Notes: generated by a model from the sequence alone, not told the origin. Positions 50,634-59,743 are shown, counted from the stretch's first letter. The stretch: 64,000 nucleotides of DNA from Halomicrobium katesii DSM 19301 (GCF_000379085.1 NZ_KB905379.1:579615-643614); one strand, 5' to 3'. Translations and numbers: made by a program.

Positions 50634-52265
50634 ATGAGAGCGCGCACACGATCGGCGCTGCGAGTCCTCTTTCTGACGGTCATGATCCTCTCGGCCGCGG
50701 CGGTCGCCCAGTCGTTTCTCCAGTCGACCGCTGGTGCCGAGACGGGCACTGAAACGACGACGGCAACGCCGGCCGCGACCCCACCTGACGACGCGACGAC
50801 GGTCGCGGAGGAAAACCGATCGGCCGGCGGCGACGCGACGGCCACGGCAGCGCCACCGTCGAGCGGTCTGACGGAGGTCGACGTGGAATCACGGTTTCAG
50901 CGGGCGAAATCGGAGACGCTGCCGGGAGAGAACTGGTCGACCCAGCGGGTCCGGGCGGCCAGCGGCGATCGGGGCCTGACCGTCGTCGCGACACAGGGGT
51001 TCTACGTGAGTGGCCAGACGGCGGAGCTGGCCGCGCTGACGCCCGACGGGAGCGTCGTCTACTTCAACGACACCTACCGCGTCTACTTCGATGTCGACCC
51101 CGTCGAGGGGGAGCGCTACACCGTCGAGTACGTCGCCGCGAAGCGCTTCGAGGGCGAGGACTGCGAGCAGTTCCACAGTAAGCAGTGTACGCGCAACGTC
51201 GTCAACCGCGTCAACCTCACGACGGGCGACCACGAGACCGTGTACGCCGAGATGACGCCGCAGGTCGCGTCCGGCCGCTGGCACGACGTGGACAGGATCA
51301 ACGACACCCACCTGATCGTCGCCGACATCGTCGAAGACTCGGTGTTCGTCGTGGACACGCGCGACGACTCGGTCGTCTGGGAGTGGCGCTTCGACGAACA
51401 CTACAGCCGCGAGGCCGGCGGCCAGGGCGGGGACTGGACGCACGTCAACGACGTGGAAGTGCTGTCCGACGGCCGGATCATGCTCAGTCCGCGCAACATG
51501 GACGAGGTGATCTTCCTCGATCGGACCGACGGCGGCGGGTACGCCGTCGACGAGAACTGGACCCTCGGCGAGGACGACGATCACTCGATCCTCTACGAGC
51601 AACACAACGCCGACTACATCCCGCGAGCGTACGGCGGCCCCGCCGTCGTCGTCGCGGACTCCGAGAACGCCCGCGCCGTCGAGTACCAGCGCGTCGACGG
51701 CGAGTGGGTCCAGAGCTGGTCCTGGCGGGACGTGCGTCTCAAGTGGCCCCGAGACGCCGACCGCCTCCCCAACGGCAACACGCTGCTGGTCGACTCGAAC
51801 GGGAACCGGCTCGTCGAGGTGAACGCCGACGACGAGATCGTCTGGTCGGCCGCCGTCGGGATGCCCTACGACGTCGAGCGGATCGGAACCGGCGACGAGA
51901 GCGAGGGCGGACCGGCCGCACGGCTCAGGGGACGGGCACCGGTCGAACCCCGGACCCAGCCGGAGGACGGGACGAACGAAACGGCGACCGAAGTCGCGAT
52001 CGGGGACGGGACGGCGAGCGATCGAACCGTCACGGATCAGTTCTGGCTCGCCCTGAAAGACGTGACGCCGTCGCTGGTCACGAACGGGATCCTCTACACC
52101 GCGCCGCCGTGGGTGCTCTTTACCGACCTGGCCTTCGCCGCGCTGTTCGTGCTCGTCGGCCTGTGCTGGGCGAGCAGCGAGTTCTACTGGGCGGGCCACA
52201 CGCTCCGGGGCGTCGCCGCCGGCATCGGGCGGCGCGTCAGAACAGGGGTCGAGAACGTCCGCTGA
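50634..52265 (+). CDS. Arylsulfotransferase (ASST)-like exported protein
   Basis: 543 residues. An N-terminal hydrophobic helix (about 8-26) and a Thr/Ala/Pro/Glu-rich linker (about 33-80, likely glycosylated) precede a beta-propeller with DWTHVNDVEVL, GRIMLSPRNMDEVIFLDR and LPNGNTLLVDSNGNRLVEV, characteristic of the ASST family (His/Asn contacts to sulfate esters). A C-terminal transmembrane helix (about 496-516) follows, so the propeller lies outside the cell, held at both ends. Role in sulfate transfer on surface glycans is inferred; catalytic competence is not proven. Confidence 0.8.
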   Translation: MRARTRSALRVLFLTVMILSAAAVAQSFLQSTAGAETGTETTTATPAATPPDDATTVAEENRSAGGDATATAAPPSSGLTEVDVESRFQRAKSETLPGENWSTQRVRAASGDRGLTVVATQGFYVSGQTAELAALTPDGSVVYFNDTYRVYFDVDPVEGERYTVEYVAAKRFEGEDCEQFHSKQCTRNVVNRVNLTTGDHETVYAEMTPQVASGRWHDVDRINDTHLIVADIVEDSVFVVDTRDDSVVWEWRFDEHYSREAGGQGGDWTHVNDVEVLSDGRIMLSPRNMDEVIFLDRTDGGGYAVDENWTLGEDDDHSILYEQHNADYIPRAYGGPAVVVADSENARAVEYQRVDGEWVQSWSWRDVRLKWPRDADRLPNGNTLLVDSNGNRLVEVNADDEIVWSAAVGMPYDVERIGTGDESEGGPAARLRGRAPVEPRTQPEDGTNETATEVAIGDGTASDRTVTDQFWLALKDVTPSLVTNGILYTAPPWVLFTDLAFAALFVLVGLCWASSEFYWAGHTLRGVAAGIGRRVRTGVENVR

Positions 52266-52269
52266 CGGA

Positions 52270-52470
52270 CTACAGCAGTCCCAGGTCTTCGGCGACGCGG
52301 TCGGCGAGGACCTCCATGACTTCGGGATCGACCTGTGCGACCGCCTCGCCGTCGTGGAGCTGTTCGTTGTGGCGCTCGACCGCCGCCTCGACCTCGTCGA
52401 AGGCGACCCTGGTCCGGGTGTCGCAGTCCGTACAGATCACGGGGATGTCGGGGAGTTCGTCGTCTGTCAT
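52270..52470 (-). CDS. Small acidic protein with CxxC pair
   Basis: 66 residues from the ATG at 52470. One CxxC (CTDC, about 13-16) followed by TRTRVAFDEVEAAVERHN and an acidic helix with DPEVMEVLADRVAEDLGLL. One CxxC alone could bind zinc in a dimer or act as redox pair. Convergent with the ASST gene by four bases. Unknown function; probably conserved in haloarchaea. Confidence 0.6.
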   Translation of the reverse strand: MTDDELPDIPVICTDCDTRTRVAFDEVEAAVERHNEQLHDGEAVAQVDPEVMEVLADRVAEDLGLL

Positions 52471-52656
52471 GGTCGCCACTCCGTCCAGTGGGGTGAAATA
52501 TCATCGGTTTTCCCGACACGACCACGCTGGGACCGACCACAACGGAGTCGCCCGGTAGCAACTCGACTTTCCTTCAGACGATCGTGAGCGCCCCAGCGCC
52601 GGTCCTGTGGGGATGAAGGGCAAACATACTTGTCCCGGCCGCCCTCAGCATCGACA

Positions 52657-53463
52657 ATGACGGACGGGGCACACGACGGCACCACGGTCCTCCAGAGCAA
52701 GCGGTCGGCGACCCAGTACCAGATCCTCATCGAGATCGCCGAGCGCCAGCCGGCGGTCAGTCAACAGGAGATCGCCGACAGCATCGGCATCACCTCGCAG
52801 GCGGTCTCGAACTACCTCCAGGATCTCGTCGAGAACGACTTCGTCCAGAAGCACGGACGAGGGCGCTACGAAGTCACCAAGGAGGGGGTCGACTGGCTCA
52901 TCACGCAGACGACCGACCTCCGGGAGTTCGTCGACCACGTCTCCGACGACGTGATCGGCGAAGTCGAGATCGAGACCGCCATCGCGACCACCGCCATCGA
53001 GGACGGACAGGCGGTCTCGCTGACGATGCGAGACGGCGTGTTGCACGCGACACCGGGCGAGGCCGGCACGGCGACCGCGGTCGCCGTCTCGGCGGCCGAG
53101 GCGGGCCGGGACGTGGGCATCACCGACTTCGACGGCGTCTTGGAGTACGACCTCGGGACGGTGGCGATCGTCTCGATCCCGCCGATCCGTGACGGGGGAA
53201 GCAGCGACGTGGATCACGCGGCCGTCGCGGCGGAAGCGAGCGACCACGACCTGCTCGCGGTCTCGGGCACGGAGGCCGTCGCGACGGCCCACGCCGCCGA
53301 CCTCGACATCGACATCCAGTTCGCGACGGCGGCCGCCGTCGCGGAGGCCGCGACGAAGGGGCTCGACGTGTGTCTGCTGGCGGTGGCGGACGATCTGGCC
53401 GGGCTGACCGACACGCTGAGAAACGGCGACGCGGCTTTCGAGATCGTCGAATACGACGGCTGA
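52657..53463 (+). CDS. Winged-helix transcriptional regulator with C-terminal sensor-like domain
   Basis: 268 residues from the ATG at 52657. The N-terminal wing-helix (about 18-80) has QQEIADSIGITSQAVSNYL and a wing VQKHGRGRYEVTKEG. The C-terminal part (about 105-268) is Ala/Asp-rich with AAEAGRDVGITDFDGVLEYD and repeated alternation typical of a Rossmann-like ligand domain. I recall relatives as DUF7839 MarR-type regulators of haloarchaea. The target is unknown; it precedes a convergent DUF1508 gene by four bases. Confidence 0.75.
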   Translation: MTDGAHDGTTVLQSKRSATQYQILIEIAERQPAVSQQEIADSIGITSQAVSNYLQDLVENDFVQKHGRGRYEVTKEGVDWLITQTTDLREFVDHVSDDVIGEVEIETAIATTAIEDGQAVSLTMRDGVLHATPGEAGTATAVAVSAAEAGRDVGITDFDGVLEYDLGTVAIVSIPPIRDGGSSDVDHAAVAAEASDHDLLAVSGTEAVATAHAADLDIDIQFATAAAVAEAATKGLDVCLLAVADDLAGLTDTLRNGDAAFEIVEYDG

Positions 53464-53467
53464 GCCG

Positions 53468-54997
53468 TCAGGCGTCGGTGGTCTCGGCGTTGGGCGCGTT
53501 GCGCTTGACGCTGTCGATGCCGTCGAAGGCCTTCGTCCGCGAGCTGTACCCCTGGCCCCCGTCAGCGAGGATGTTCCCGTTGCGGTGGCGGAGTCGCCAG
53601 CGATACTTCCCGGCGCTGTCCTCGAAGACCTCGAAAGCCGCCAGTCCGATGTCCAGCGCCGCGGCGTCGGGCGCGTGTCCCTCGACGCGATCGATGCTCT
53701 CGCGCGCGCCTCGCTCCTCGCTGAACCCCTGCCCGCTGTCGGCGACGGTCTCGCCGTTGTCCGCGTCGAGCCGCCAGCGGTACTTGCCGGCCGTGTCCTC
53801 GTAGACCTCGAACTCGTAGTCGTCGTCGTCCAGACCAGACCGGACGCGATCGACGGCGTCCCGAGCCCCGCTACGGGAAGCGTACCCCTCACCGCTGTCG
53901 GCGAGGATCTTGCCGTTCTTGTGAATCAGCCGCCAGCGCCACTCTTCGGCGGCGTCCTGGTACACCTCGAAGGCCGTCGGATCGGCACGGAGGTACTGTG
54001 CCGGTCCGACCCGCTCGCTCACGCGCTCGATGGCCGCCTCGGCCTCGCGGCGCTCGGTGTAGCCCTCGCCGCTGTCGGCGATGATGTTGCCGTTGGCGTG
54101 CTGGAGTCGCCAGCGATACCCCCCGGCGTTGTCCTCGTACAGCTCGAACGTCGCCTCGCTCTCGCCCGGCGGATAGGCGACGACGCCCGTCTCGGCCTCG
54201 TCGGTCGAGTCGTCGATCTCGCCGTCGAGTTCCACGAGCGCGCCGCCCAGTGCGTTGCGGCGGACGCTCTCGATCCCGTTCTGGGCGTCGACGCGGCGGG
54301 AGTACCCCTGTGCGCTGTCGGCGATGATATTGCTGTTGCGGTGGCGGAGCCGCCAGCGGTACTTGCCGCCCCTGTCCTCGTACAGCTCGAACGTCGCCGC
54401 GCTGTCGTGGAGCACCGCCAGTTCGTCGGTCCGAGCGGCGACCTGATCGCGAAGGTCGTCGGCGTCCGCTCGGTGTTCGTCGGCCTCCGTACGGGCGCTG
54501 TCGGCGTCCGCCTGCGCCCGTTGGGCCGCCGACTCCGCGGCCGAGACGGCTCTCTCGCCGTCGGTCTCGTTCAGCATCGGCACGAGGATCGCACCCAGCG
54601 CGATGACGGCCATCCCGATGCCGTAGGTCCCGAAGACGATCGAGCGCTGTCCGCGCCCGCCGTCGAACGAGAGGACGAGCCAGACGATCGCGAGGACGCT
54701 GATGGCCGCCCCGACGTAGGCGACCCTCGTCGCCCGGCGTTCCAGCGGGAGCCGGACGATCGGCCCGATCAGGACGAACAGCAGTCCGAGTCCGCCCAGG
54801 GCGATCCCGGCCAGTCGCTGGAACGACCCGCTGGTCTGTGTGGCAGTCGAGCCGGCGAGTAACACGCCGAACAGACCGACCACGACACCGAAGACGAACA
54901 GCCAGTAGCCGTACACTTCGTCGTCGGTCGTCGGCTCGGCGATCCGGTTGCGATACCACTTGAGCAGGGCTCCGTCCTCCGCACTGGAACGTTCCAT
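53468..54997 (-). CDS. Membrane protein with five DUF1508 repeats
   Basis: 509 residues from the ATG at 54997, 28 bases after a TATA box. Four transmembrane helices (about 30-50, 63-82, 92-111, 120-141) are followed by a coiled-coil-like Ala/Asp/Arg segment (142-200). Five DUF1508 (YegP) units then lie at about 202-249, 282-329, 342-389, 395-441 and 454-501, each with FE(L/V)YED...(Y/W)RWRL and IIADSGEGY-type cores. The tandem YegP protein of E. coli has two. Function of the domain is unknown. The number of repeats and membrane anchoring are unusual. Confidence 0.88.
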   Translation of the reverse strand: MERSSAEDGALLKWYRNRIAEPTTDDEVYGYWLFVFGVVVGLFGVLLAGSTATQTSGSFQRLAGIALGGLGLLFVLIGPIVRLPLERRATRVAYVGAAISVLAIVWLVLSFDGGRGQRSIVFGTYGIGMAVIALGAILVPMLNETDGERAVSAAESAAQRAQADADSARTEADEHRADADDLRDQVAARTDELAVLHDSAATFELYEDRGGKYRWRLRHRNSNIIADSAQGYSRRVDAQNGIESVRRNALGGALVELDGEIDDSTDEAETGVVAYPPGESEATFELYEDNAGGYRWRLQHANGNIIADSGEGYTERREAEAAIERVSERVGPAQYLRADPTAFEVYQDAAEEWRWRLIHKNGKILADSGEGYASRSGARDAVDRVRSGLDDDDYEFEVYEDTAGKYRWRLDADNGETVADSGQGFSEERGARESIDRVEGHAPDAAALDIGLAAFEVFEDSAGKYRWRLRHRNGNILADGGQGYSSRTKAFDGIDSVKRNAPNAETTDA

Positions 54998-55021
54998 ATC
55001 TACAATGAATATCGACCACGT

Positions 55022-55031
55022 GATACTTAAA
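55022..55031 (-). promoter_or_regulatory. TATA box of the DUF1508 gene
   Basis: Minus-strand CTTTAAGTAT is about 28 bases before the ATG at 54997, predicting a leaderless mRNA. The matching box for the divergent ROK gene, TACTTAACT, is at 55221-55229 on the plus strand. Confidence 0.6.
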
Positions 55032-55220
55032 GATGCAGTACGGGTTCGCAATCTCCGGTATAGAGCGGCTACCCGAAGGATACATGCGTCTCGAAGCGGT
55101 CTCGACTGATACGTGTCGGTCCAGGGACTCGTCCGGTCGGGACGGTCCTCGGCTCGGTCGAGACGGCGTAGGCGACGCCTGCCGATCGTCATCGGGACCG
55201 AGCGGCCGCTAACGAAAGGA

Positions 55221-55229
55221 TACTTAACT
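55221..55229 (+). promoter_or_regulatory. TATA box of the ROK gene
   Basis: TACTTAACT is centred about 28 bases before the ATG at 55253, again at leaderless distance. The 190 bases between the two divergent boxes contain no gene. Confidence 0.55.
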
Positions 55230-55252
55230 TGACTGGACGGATGGGATGGTGT

Positions 55253-56332
55253 ATGGATCAGGTCGCCGTGTTCGGGATCGGAAGCACGAACTTTCGGTAC
55301 GGAGTCGCGGTCCCGAACGGAGATATCGTCACGGACGTGACCGTCGAACCGACCCGACCGTACGACCTGGAGCGCCAGCTCGTCGACGCCGCCGCGGATC
55401 TGACCGCGGCGGCGACGGAACCGCTCTCCGGGGTCGCCATCTCCTGTACCGGCCTCGTCGACAGAAACAGAGCGCAGATCGACGAGCTGGACACGACCGA
55501 CGGCGACACCGTCGATCGGATCGAAGCCGGCCGGGCGATCCACGAGGCCCACGGTCTCCCGGTCGTCGTCGAAAACGACTGCAACGCCGCCGTGCTGGGC
55601 GAGTGGCAGTACGGCTCTCGCGACGACGTCGACACCCTCGTCCACGTCACGTTCGGCACCGGCATCGGCGGCGGCGTCGTCGACGACGGCCGGCTCGTCC
55701 GGGGCGAGTTGGCCCAGGCCGGCGAGTTCGGTCTGCTCCCGGTCGCACCCGACAGCGACGTGGAGAGTACAGGCGTCACGGGCGCGTGGGAGGCGTTCTG
55801 CTCGGGACGCGGGATCGCTCGGACCGTGTCCAGATGCATCGTCACCGAGGAGCCGGAGACGACTCTCGACACCGAGGTGACGGCACAAGACGTGTTCAGA
55901 GCCGCATCGGAGGGGGACGCGTTCGCCCAGTCCTGTCTCGATCGCGTCGCGCGGTACAACGCGGCCGGGATCGGAGCCATCTGTAACGCTCTCAATCCGG
56001 GGTTGATCACCGTCGGGGGCGGCGTCGCAATGAACAACGAGCACGTCGTGTTGGACGGAATCGATCGGCACCTCGACGACTACCTGTTCGTCGAGCGTCC
56101 CGAGATCCGAGTCAGCCGCCTGGGCGACGATATGGGAACCGACCGCGAGCGAACGAGCCGACACGGACGACTGATACTGTCGCCACGCCGGGACAGTCGC
56201 CACTGGGGTGATGGAGTCGTTCGCGGGCGGGCGATCGCCAGCCCGAGAAAGCGTCCGGTCGACGTGAGTCCGCAGGAAAGAGGGCGTGTCAGGCCGGGCT
56301 CGGCGTCTGGACCGTCGAGACGTATGCGGTGA
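55253..56332 (+). CDS. ROK-family protein with aberrant 3' end
   Basis: 359 residues as read. The ROK fold is clear: GIGSTNFRYG (8-17), catalytic Asp109 in VVVENDCNAA, and TFGTGIGGGVV (133-143). Two usual features are missing: the phosphate-loop Asp (DxGxT) reads G, and the CxCGxxGC zinc motif is absent. After about residue 294 the product becomes Arg/Ser rich and non-halophilic and overlaps the convergent CBS gene by 44 bases. A shift by one base near 56130 would instead give an end ...RADTDD with a stop at 56172-56174. Thus a frameshift or sequence error is likely. Confidence 0.65.
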   Translation: MDQVAVFGIGSTNFRYGVAVPNGDIVTDVTVEPTRPYDLERQLVDAAADLTAAATEPLSGVAISCTGLVDRNRAQIDELDTTDGDTVDRIEAGRAIHEAHGLPVVVENDCNAAVLGEWQYGSRDDVDTLVHVTFGTGIGGGVVDDGRLVRGELAQAGEFGLLPVAPDSDVESTGVTGAWEAFCSGRGIARTVSRCIVTEEPETTLDTEVTAQDVFRAASEGDAFAQSCLDRVARYNAAGIGAICNALNPGLITVGGGVAMNNEHVVLDGIDRHLDDYLFVERPEIRVSRLGDDMGTDRERTSRHGRLILSPRRDSRHWGDGVVRGRAIASPRKRPVDVSPQERGRVRPGSASGPSRRMR

Positions 56333-56693
56333 GGTCCGTGGTGGAGATGATCCCGATGACGCCCTCGGTCTCGTCGACGACGGGGACGTGGTGGATGCCC
56401 GCTTCGAGCATCAGGTCTGCGACCGCCTGAATCTGCTCCTGTGCAGTCGTCGTCAGCACGTCCGTGCTCATGTAGCGCTCGACGGTCGTCTGGGCCTTCG
56501 GATCGCTCTCCTTGACGATCTCCACGAAGTCGGTCGACGTGAGAATCCCTCGGATGTCGTTGTCGTCGTCGGTGACGATCAGCGAACCGATCGATTCGTC
56601 GATCATCAGCTGTGCCGCGTCCTCGACGAGCGTATCTGGTGAGACCGTTACCGGGTCAGATGTCATCAGCCGTCCGACAAAAATGTCGTCCAT
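56289..56693 (-). CDS. CBS-domain pair protein
   Basis: 134 residues from the ATG at 56693 (MDDIFVGRLM). Two CBS domains cover most of the protein: about 8-62 with TLVEDAAQLMIDESIGSLIVTD and 70-128 with ADLMLEAGIHHVPVVDE. Such stand-alone proteins bind adenosyl nucleotides and regulate partners; the partner here is unknown. The convergent ROK frame overlaps its 3' end. An upstream start at 56732 is possible but the family N-terminus supports the choice. Confidence 0.85.
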   Translation of the reverse strand: MDDIFVGRLMTSDPVTVSPDTLVEDAAQLMIDESIGSLIVTDDDNDIRGILTSTDFVEIVKESDPKAQTTVERYMSTDVLTTTAQEQIQAVADLMLEAGIHHVPVVDETEGVIGIISTTDLTAYVSTVQTPSPA

Positions 56694-56884
56694 GTGCAGA
56701 TGTACCAATGTCGGCCTAATATGCGTTGCCATCACGGCAGAACCGTTCACCAGTTCGGTGGTGTCGAGTATCCGATAGTTCACCAAGCAATCATTGTCGA
56801 TGGATGTCAAACGGTTGTATATGTGTCAGCGAGTCACTCGCCAGACGGCGAGTTTCACAGCCGACCGCGACGGCGGTGAGTGCG

Positions 56885-58876
56885 ATGGATGAGTTCGTCC
56901 ACGTCCCCGACGAGGCGTTCGTCGAGGGGACAAACGTCGCCCAGTTCATGCGGACCTACGACATCGCCGACTACGAGGAACTGATCGCACGCACCACCGA
57001 GCACGTAGACGGAGCGCCCGCGTCCGGGATCGACTGGTTCTGGGACGAGATCGTCGACTACCTCGACATCGAGTTCTACGAACCGTACGACCAGATCCGG
57101 GACGACACGGACGGCCCGCAGTTCACCCGATGGTACCCCGGCGGCACCATCAACCTCGCGCACAACGTCCTGGATCGCCACGCCGCCCTCGACGGCGAGG
57201 CGCGCAACCGCGTGGCCTGCATCTGGGAGGGCGAACCCGGCGACCAGCGCCACGTCACGTACCACGACCTCCACCGACAGGCCAACCGCGTGGCCAACGC
57301 GCTCCGCGAGCGGGGCATCGAGCAGGGGGACACTGTCGGCCTGTACATGCCGATGGTCCCCGAAGTCGTGTCGATCCTGTACGGCTGTTTCAAGCTGGGA
57401 GCGATCGCCGTCCCGATCTTCTCCGGTTTCGGCGTCGACGCGACCGCGACCCGGATCGCGGACAGCGACTGTTCCGTGCTCTTTACCGCCGACGGATTCT
57501 ACCGGCGCGGCGACGAGATCCGGCTGAAAGACACCGTCGACGAGGCCATCGACCAGGCCGGCGGCGTCACAGACACCGTCGTCTTCGACCGCCTGGGTGC
57601 GGTCGACGAGATCCCATGGACCGATCGCGACGAGCGGTGGGCCGACGCCGTCGAAACCGCCGACGCGACCTTCGAGACCGAACACCTCGACGCGAACGAC
57701 GAGTCGATGCTGCTGTACTCCTCTGGGACCACCGGGGAACCGAAAGGGATCGTCCACACACACGCCGGCGTCCAGGTGCAGACGGCGAAGGAGCTACACT
57801 TCGGGTTCGACTTGCAGCCCGCAGACCGGTTCTTTTGGGTCTCCGACATCGGCTGGATGATGGGCCCCTGGACGCTGATCGGGACCCACACGTTCGGCGG
57901 CACCGTCTTCATGTACGAGGGCGCGCCCGACCACCCCGGCCCGGACCGGTTCTGGGACATGATCGAACGCCACGGACTGACTCAGTTCGGCATCAGTCCG
58001 ACGGCGATCCGCGCGCTTCGCAAACACGGTACCGACCCCGTCGAGGCCCACGACCTCTCGTCGCTGCGACTGCTGGGATCGACCGGCGAACCCTGGGACG
58101 ACGAGTCCTGGCGGTGGTTCTACGAGCACGTCGGCGGCGGCGAGACCCCGATCGTCAACATCTCCGGCGGCACCGAGATCTGCGGGTGCTTTCTCATGCC
58201 GATGCCGATCCAGCCCCTCAAGCCCTGCACGCTGGGCGGCCCGGGGCTGGGGATGGACATCGACATCGTCGACAGCACCGGCGAGTCCGTCGCGGACGAC
58301 CACGAGCGGGGCTTTCTGGTGGCACGGGACCCCTGTCCCAGCACGACGAAGTCCCTGTGGAGCGGCGACGAGCGCTACCTCGAAGAGTACTGGTCGACGT
58401 GGGAGGACTGCTGGGACCACGGCGACTGGGCGCAGAAAGACGAGGACGGACTCTGGTACCTCCACGGCCGAGCCGACGACGCGCTCAACGTCGCCGGGCG
58501 GAAGGTCGGCCCCGCGGAGGTCGAGGGGGCACTGATCGCACACGACGCCGTCAATCAGGCCGCCGCCGTCGGAGTGCCAGACGACACGACGGGCACCGCA
58601 GTCGCCGCGTTCGTCGTCCTCGAAGACGGCGTCGAGGCAGGCGAGGACCTTCGGGCAGACCTGCGCTCGCAGGTCGGTCGCGAGCTCGGCAAGCCGTTCC
58701 GTCCCCGAGACGTCGTGTTCGTCGACGGTTTCCCCAAGACACAGAGCGGCAAGATCGTCCGCCGGGCCGTCGCGGGTGCCTACACCGGCGAGACGATCGG
58801 CGACACCAGCAGCATCGAGAATCCGGAGACGATCGACGCGCTGGCGGCGGCCGCCAGCGAACAACGCGAGGGGTGA
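56885..58876 (+). CDS. AMP-forming acyl-CoA/acetyl-CoA synthetase
   Basis: 663 residues from the ATG at 56885. The adenylation motif YSSGTTGEPKGIVHTH (about 277-292), SDIGWMMGPW, the GSTGEPWDDESW segment, WYLHGRADDALNVAGRKVGP and the final acetylation-type PKTQSGKIVRR Lys are intact. It activates acetate or a related short acid in two steps to acyl-CoA. The N-terminal ACAS_N-like extension is present. The GG-E-I-C-G segment (SGGTEICGCF) is unlike strict Acs, so propionate or a branched acid may be the real substrate. Monocistronic. Confidence 0.9.
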   Translation: MDEFVHVPDEAFVEGTNVAQFMRTYDIADYEELIARTTEHVDGAPASGIDWFWDEIVDYLDIEFYEPYDQIRDDTDGPQFTRWYPGGTINLAHNVLDRHAALDGEARNRVACIWEGEPGDQRHVTYHDLHRQANRVANALRERGIEQGDTVGLYMPMVPEVVSILYGCFKLGAIAVPIFSGFGVDATATRIADSDCSVLFTADGFYRRGDEIRLKDTVDEAIDQAGGVTDTVVFDRLGAVDEIPWTDRDERWADAVETADATFETEHLDANDESMLLYSSGTTGEPKGIVHTHAGVQVQTAKELHFGFDLQPADRFFWVSDIGWMMGPWTLIGTHTFGGTVFMYEGAPDHPGPDRFWDMIERHGLTQFGISPTAIRALRKHGTDPVEAHDLSSLRLLGSTGEPWDDESWRWFYEHVGGGETPIVNISGGTEICGCFLMPMPIQPLKPCTLGGPGLGMDIDIVDSTGESVADDHERGFLVARDPCPSTTKSLWSGDERYLEEYWSTWEDCWDHGDWAQKDEDGLWYLHGRADDALNVAGRKVGPAEVEGALIAHDAVNQAAAVGVPDDTTGTAVAAFVVLEDGVEAGEDLRADLRSQVGRELGKPFRPRDVVFVDGFPKTQSGKIVRRAVAGAYTGETIGDTSSIENPETIDALAAAASEQREG

Positions 58877-58965
58877 GCGCACGTCGCGCCACACGTCGGT
58901 CAGACCGGGTATGCTGGCGGTAACCAAGAGCTATTAATGTAGAAGCCACAATGGATGGTCACTGG

Positions 58966-59232
58966 ATGACCGCAACGACACAGTCCGACACCGGTGAGTC
59001 ACTGCCGCGCCACCAGCTCGAAGACGCACCGCCGAGTGCCAAGTTCGTCCACTGGGTGCTCGACAGCGAAGGAGCGATGACGCAGGCACAGCTGGCCGAG
59101 GAAACGCTGCTCCCGAAACGAACGGTGCGCGCCGCGCTCGAAACTCTCTCGGAAGCCGACCTCGTCACCGAAGAGGTCTTTCTGCCCGACGCCCGCAAGA
59201 AGGTCTACCGAGCGTCGACAGTCTCACCGTAG
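58966..59232 (+). CDS. Small winged-helix regulator (MarR/ArsR-like)
   Basis: 88 residues. The ATG at 58966 is about 28 bases after a TATA-like CTATTAATG, fitting a leaderless mRNA; the ATG at 58951 is too close. Winged helix with LDSEGAMTQAQLAEETLLPKRTV and a wing EEVFLPDARKKVYRA. No sensor domain, so it may respond through a partner or redox-free binding. It lies after the acyl-CoA synthetase gene by about 90 bases and may control it. Confidence 0.7.
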   Translation: MTATTQSDTGESLPRHQLEDAPPSAKFVHWVLDSEGAMTQAQLAEETLLPKRTVRAALETLSEADLVTEEVFLPDARKKVYRASTVSP

Positions 59233-59322
59233 GCAGTCCTGGGCCGCTGCGGTCTCTCTTCGTCGATCGATCCACCAGCGACGCGAGAGTCTCGACCGGC
59301 GGAGTTTCTATTCCGAACCCAC

Positions 59323-59335
59323 TTACGACACGTAA
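59323..59335. promoter_or_regulatory. Palindromic operator candidate before hxlR-type gene
   Basis: TTACG-ACA-CGTAA is a perfect inverted repeat touching the TATA-like AACTATA at 59334-59340, upstream of the regulator start at 59369. A site for autoregulation is a reasonable inference. Confidence 0.45.
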
Positions 59336-59368
59336 CTATAACCGTGGGGACCACGTAGCCGTGCGACG

Positions 59369-59743
59369 ATGACAGACGCCAGTGAGCCCCTGGAAGTGTG
59401 GTGTGCCGGTGAAGAGTGGTGCCCGATCACGACGACGGCGTCGGTGATCGGCAAGAAGTGGCACCCGGTACTGGTTCATCGCCTGCTCGAACACGGCCCG
59501 TCCGGGTTCAACGAACTGAAAGAGAGCGTCGACGGGATCTCCAGCAAAGTCCTCTCGGACAGTCTCGAAGACCTCCAGGAACACGGTCTGGTCGATCGCG
59601 AAGTCATCAGCGAACAGCCGTTTCGCGTCCAGTACTCCCTGACAGAGCGGGGCTCGTCGCTCGAACCGGTGATCGACGCGATGGCCAAGTGGGGGAAAGC
59701 CCACCTGACGGAACCGAGCGACGACGCCGCCCAGCAGGCATGA
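59369..59743 (+). CDS. HxlR-family transcriptional regulator
   Basis: 124 residues. The winged-helix core with TASVIGKKWHPVLVHRLLEHG (about 24-44) and GFNELKESVDGISSKVLSDSLEDL matches HxlR. Two Cys residues near the N-terminus (C12, C18, in WCAGEEWCP) are typical of redox-sensing members. The threonine aldolase gene starts four bases after its stop, so the two are one operon. The operator candidate at 59323-59335 would permit autoregulation. Confidence 0.85.
   Translation: MTDASEPLEVWCAGEEWCPITTTASVIGKKWHPVLVHRLLEHGPSGFNELKESVDGISSKVLSDSLEDLQEHGLVDREVISEQPFRVQYSLTERGSSLEPVIDAMAKWGKAHLTEPSDDAAQQA

Noticed and set aside
52657..54997. A regulator-effector system of the winged-helix protein and the DUF1508 protein
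   Set aside because: The genes are convergent and have separate promoters; nothing beyond adjacency links them.
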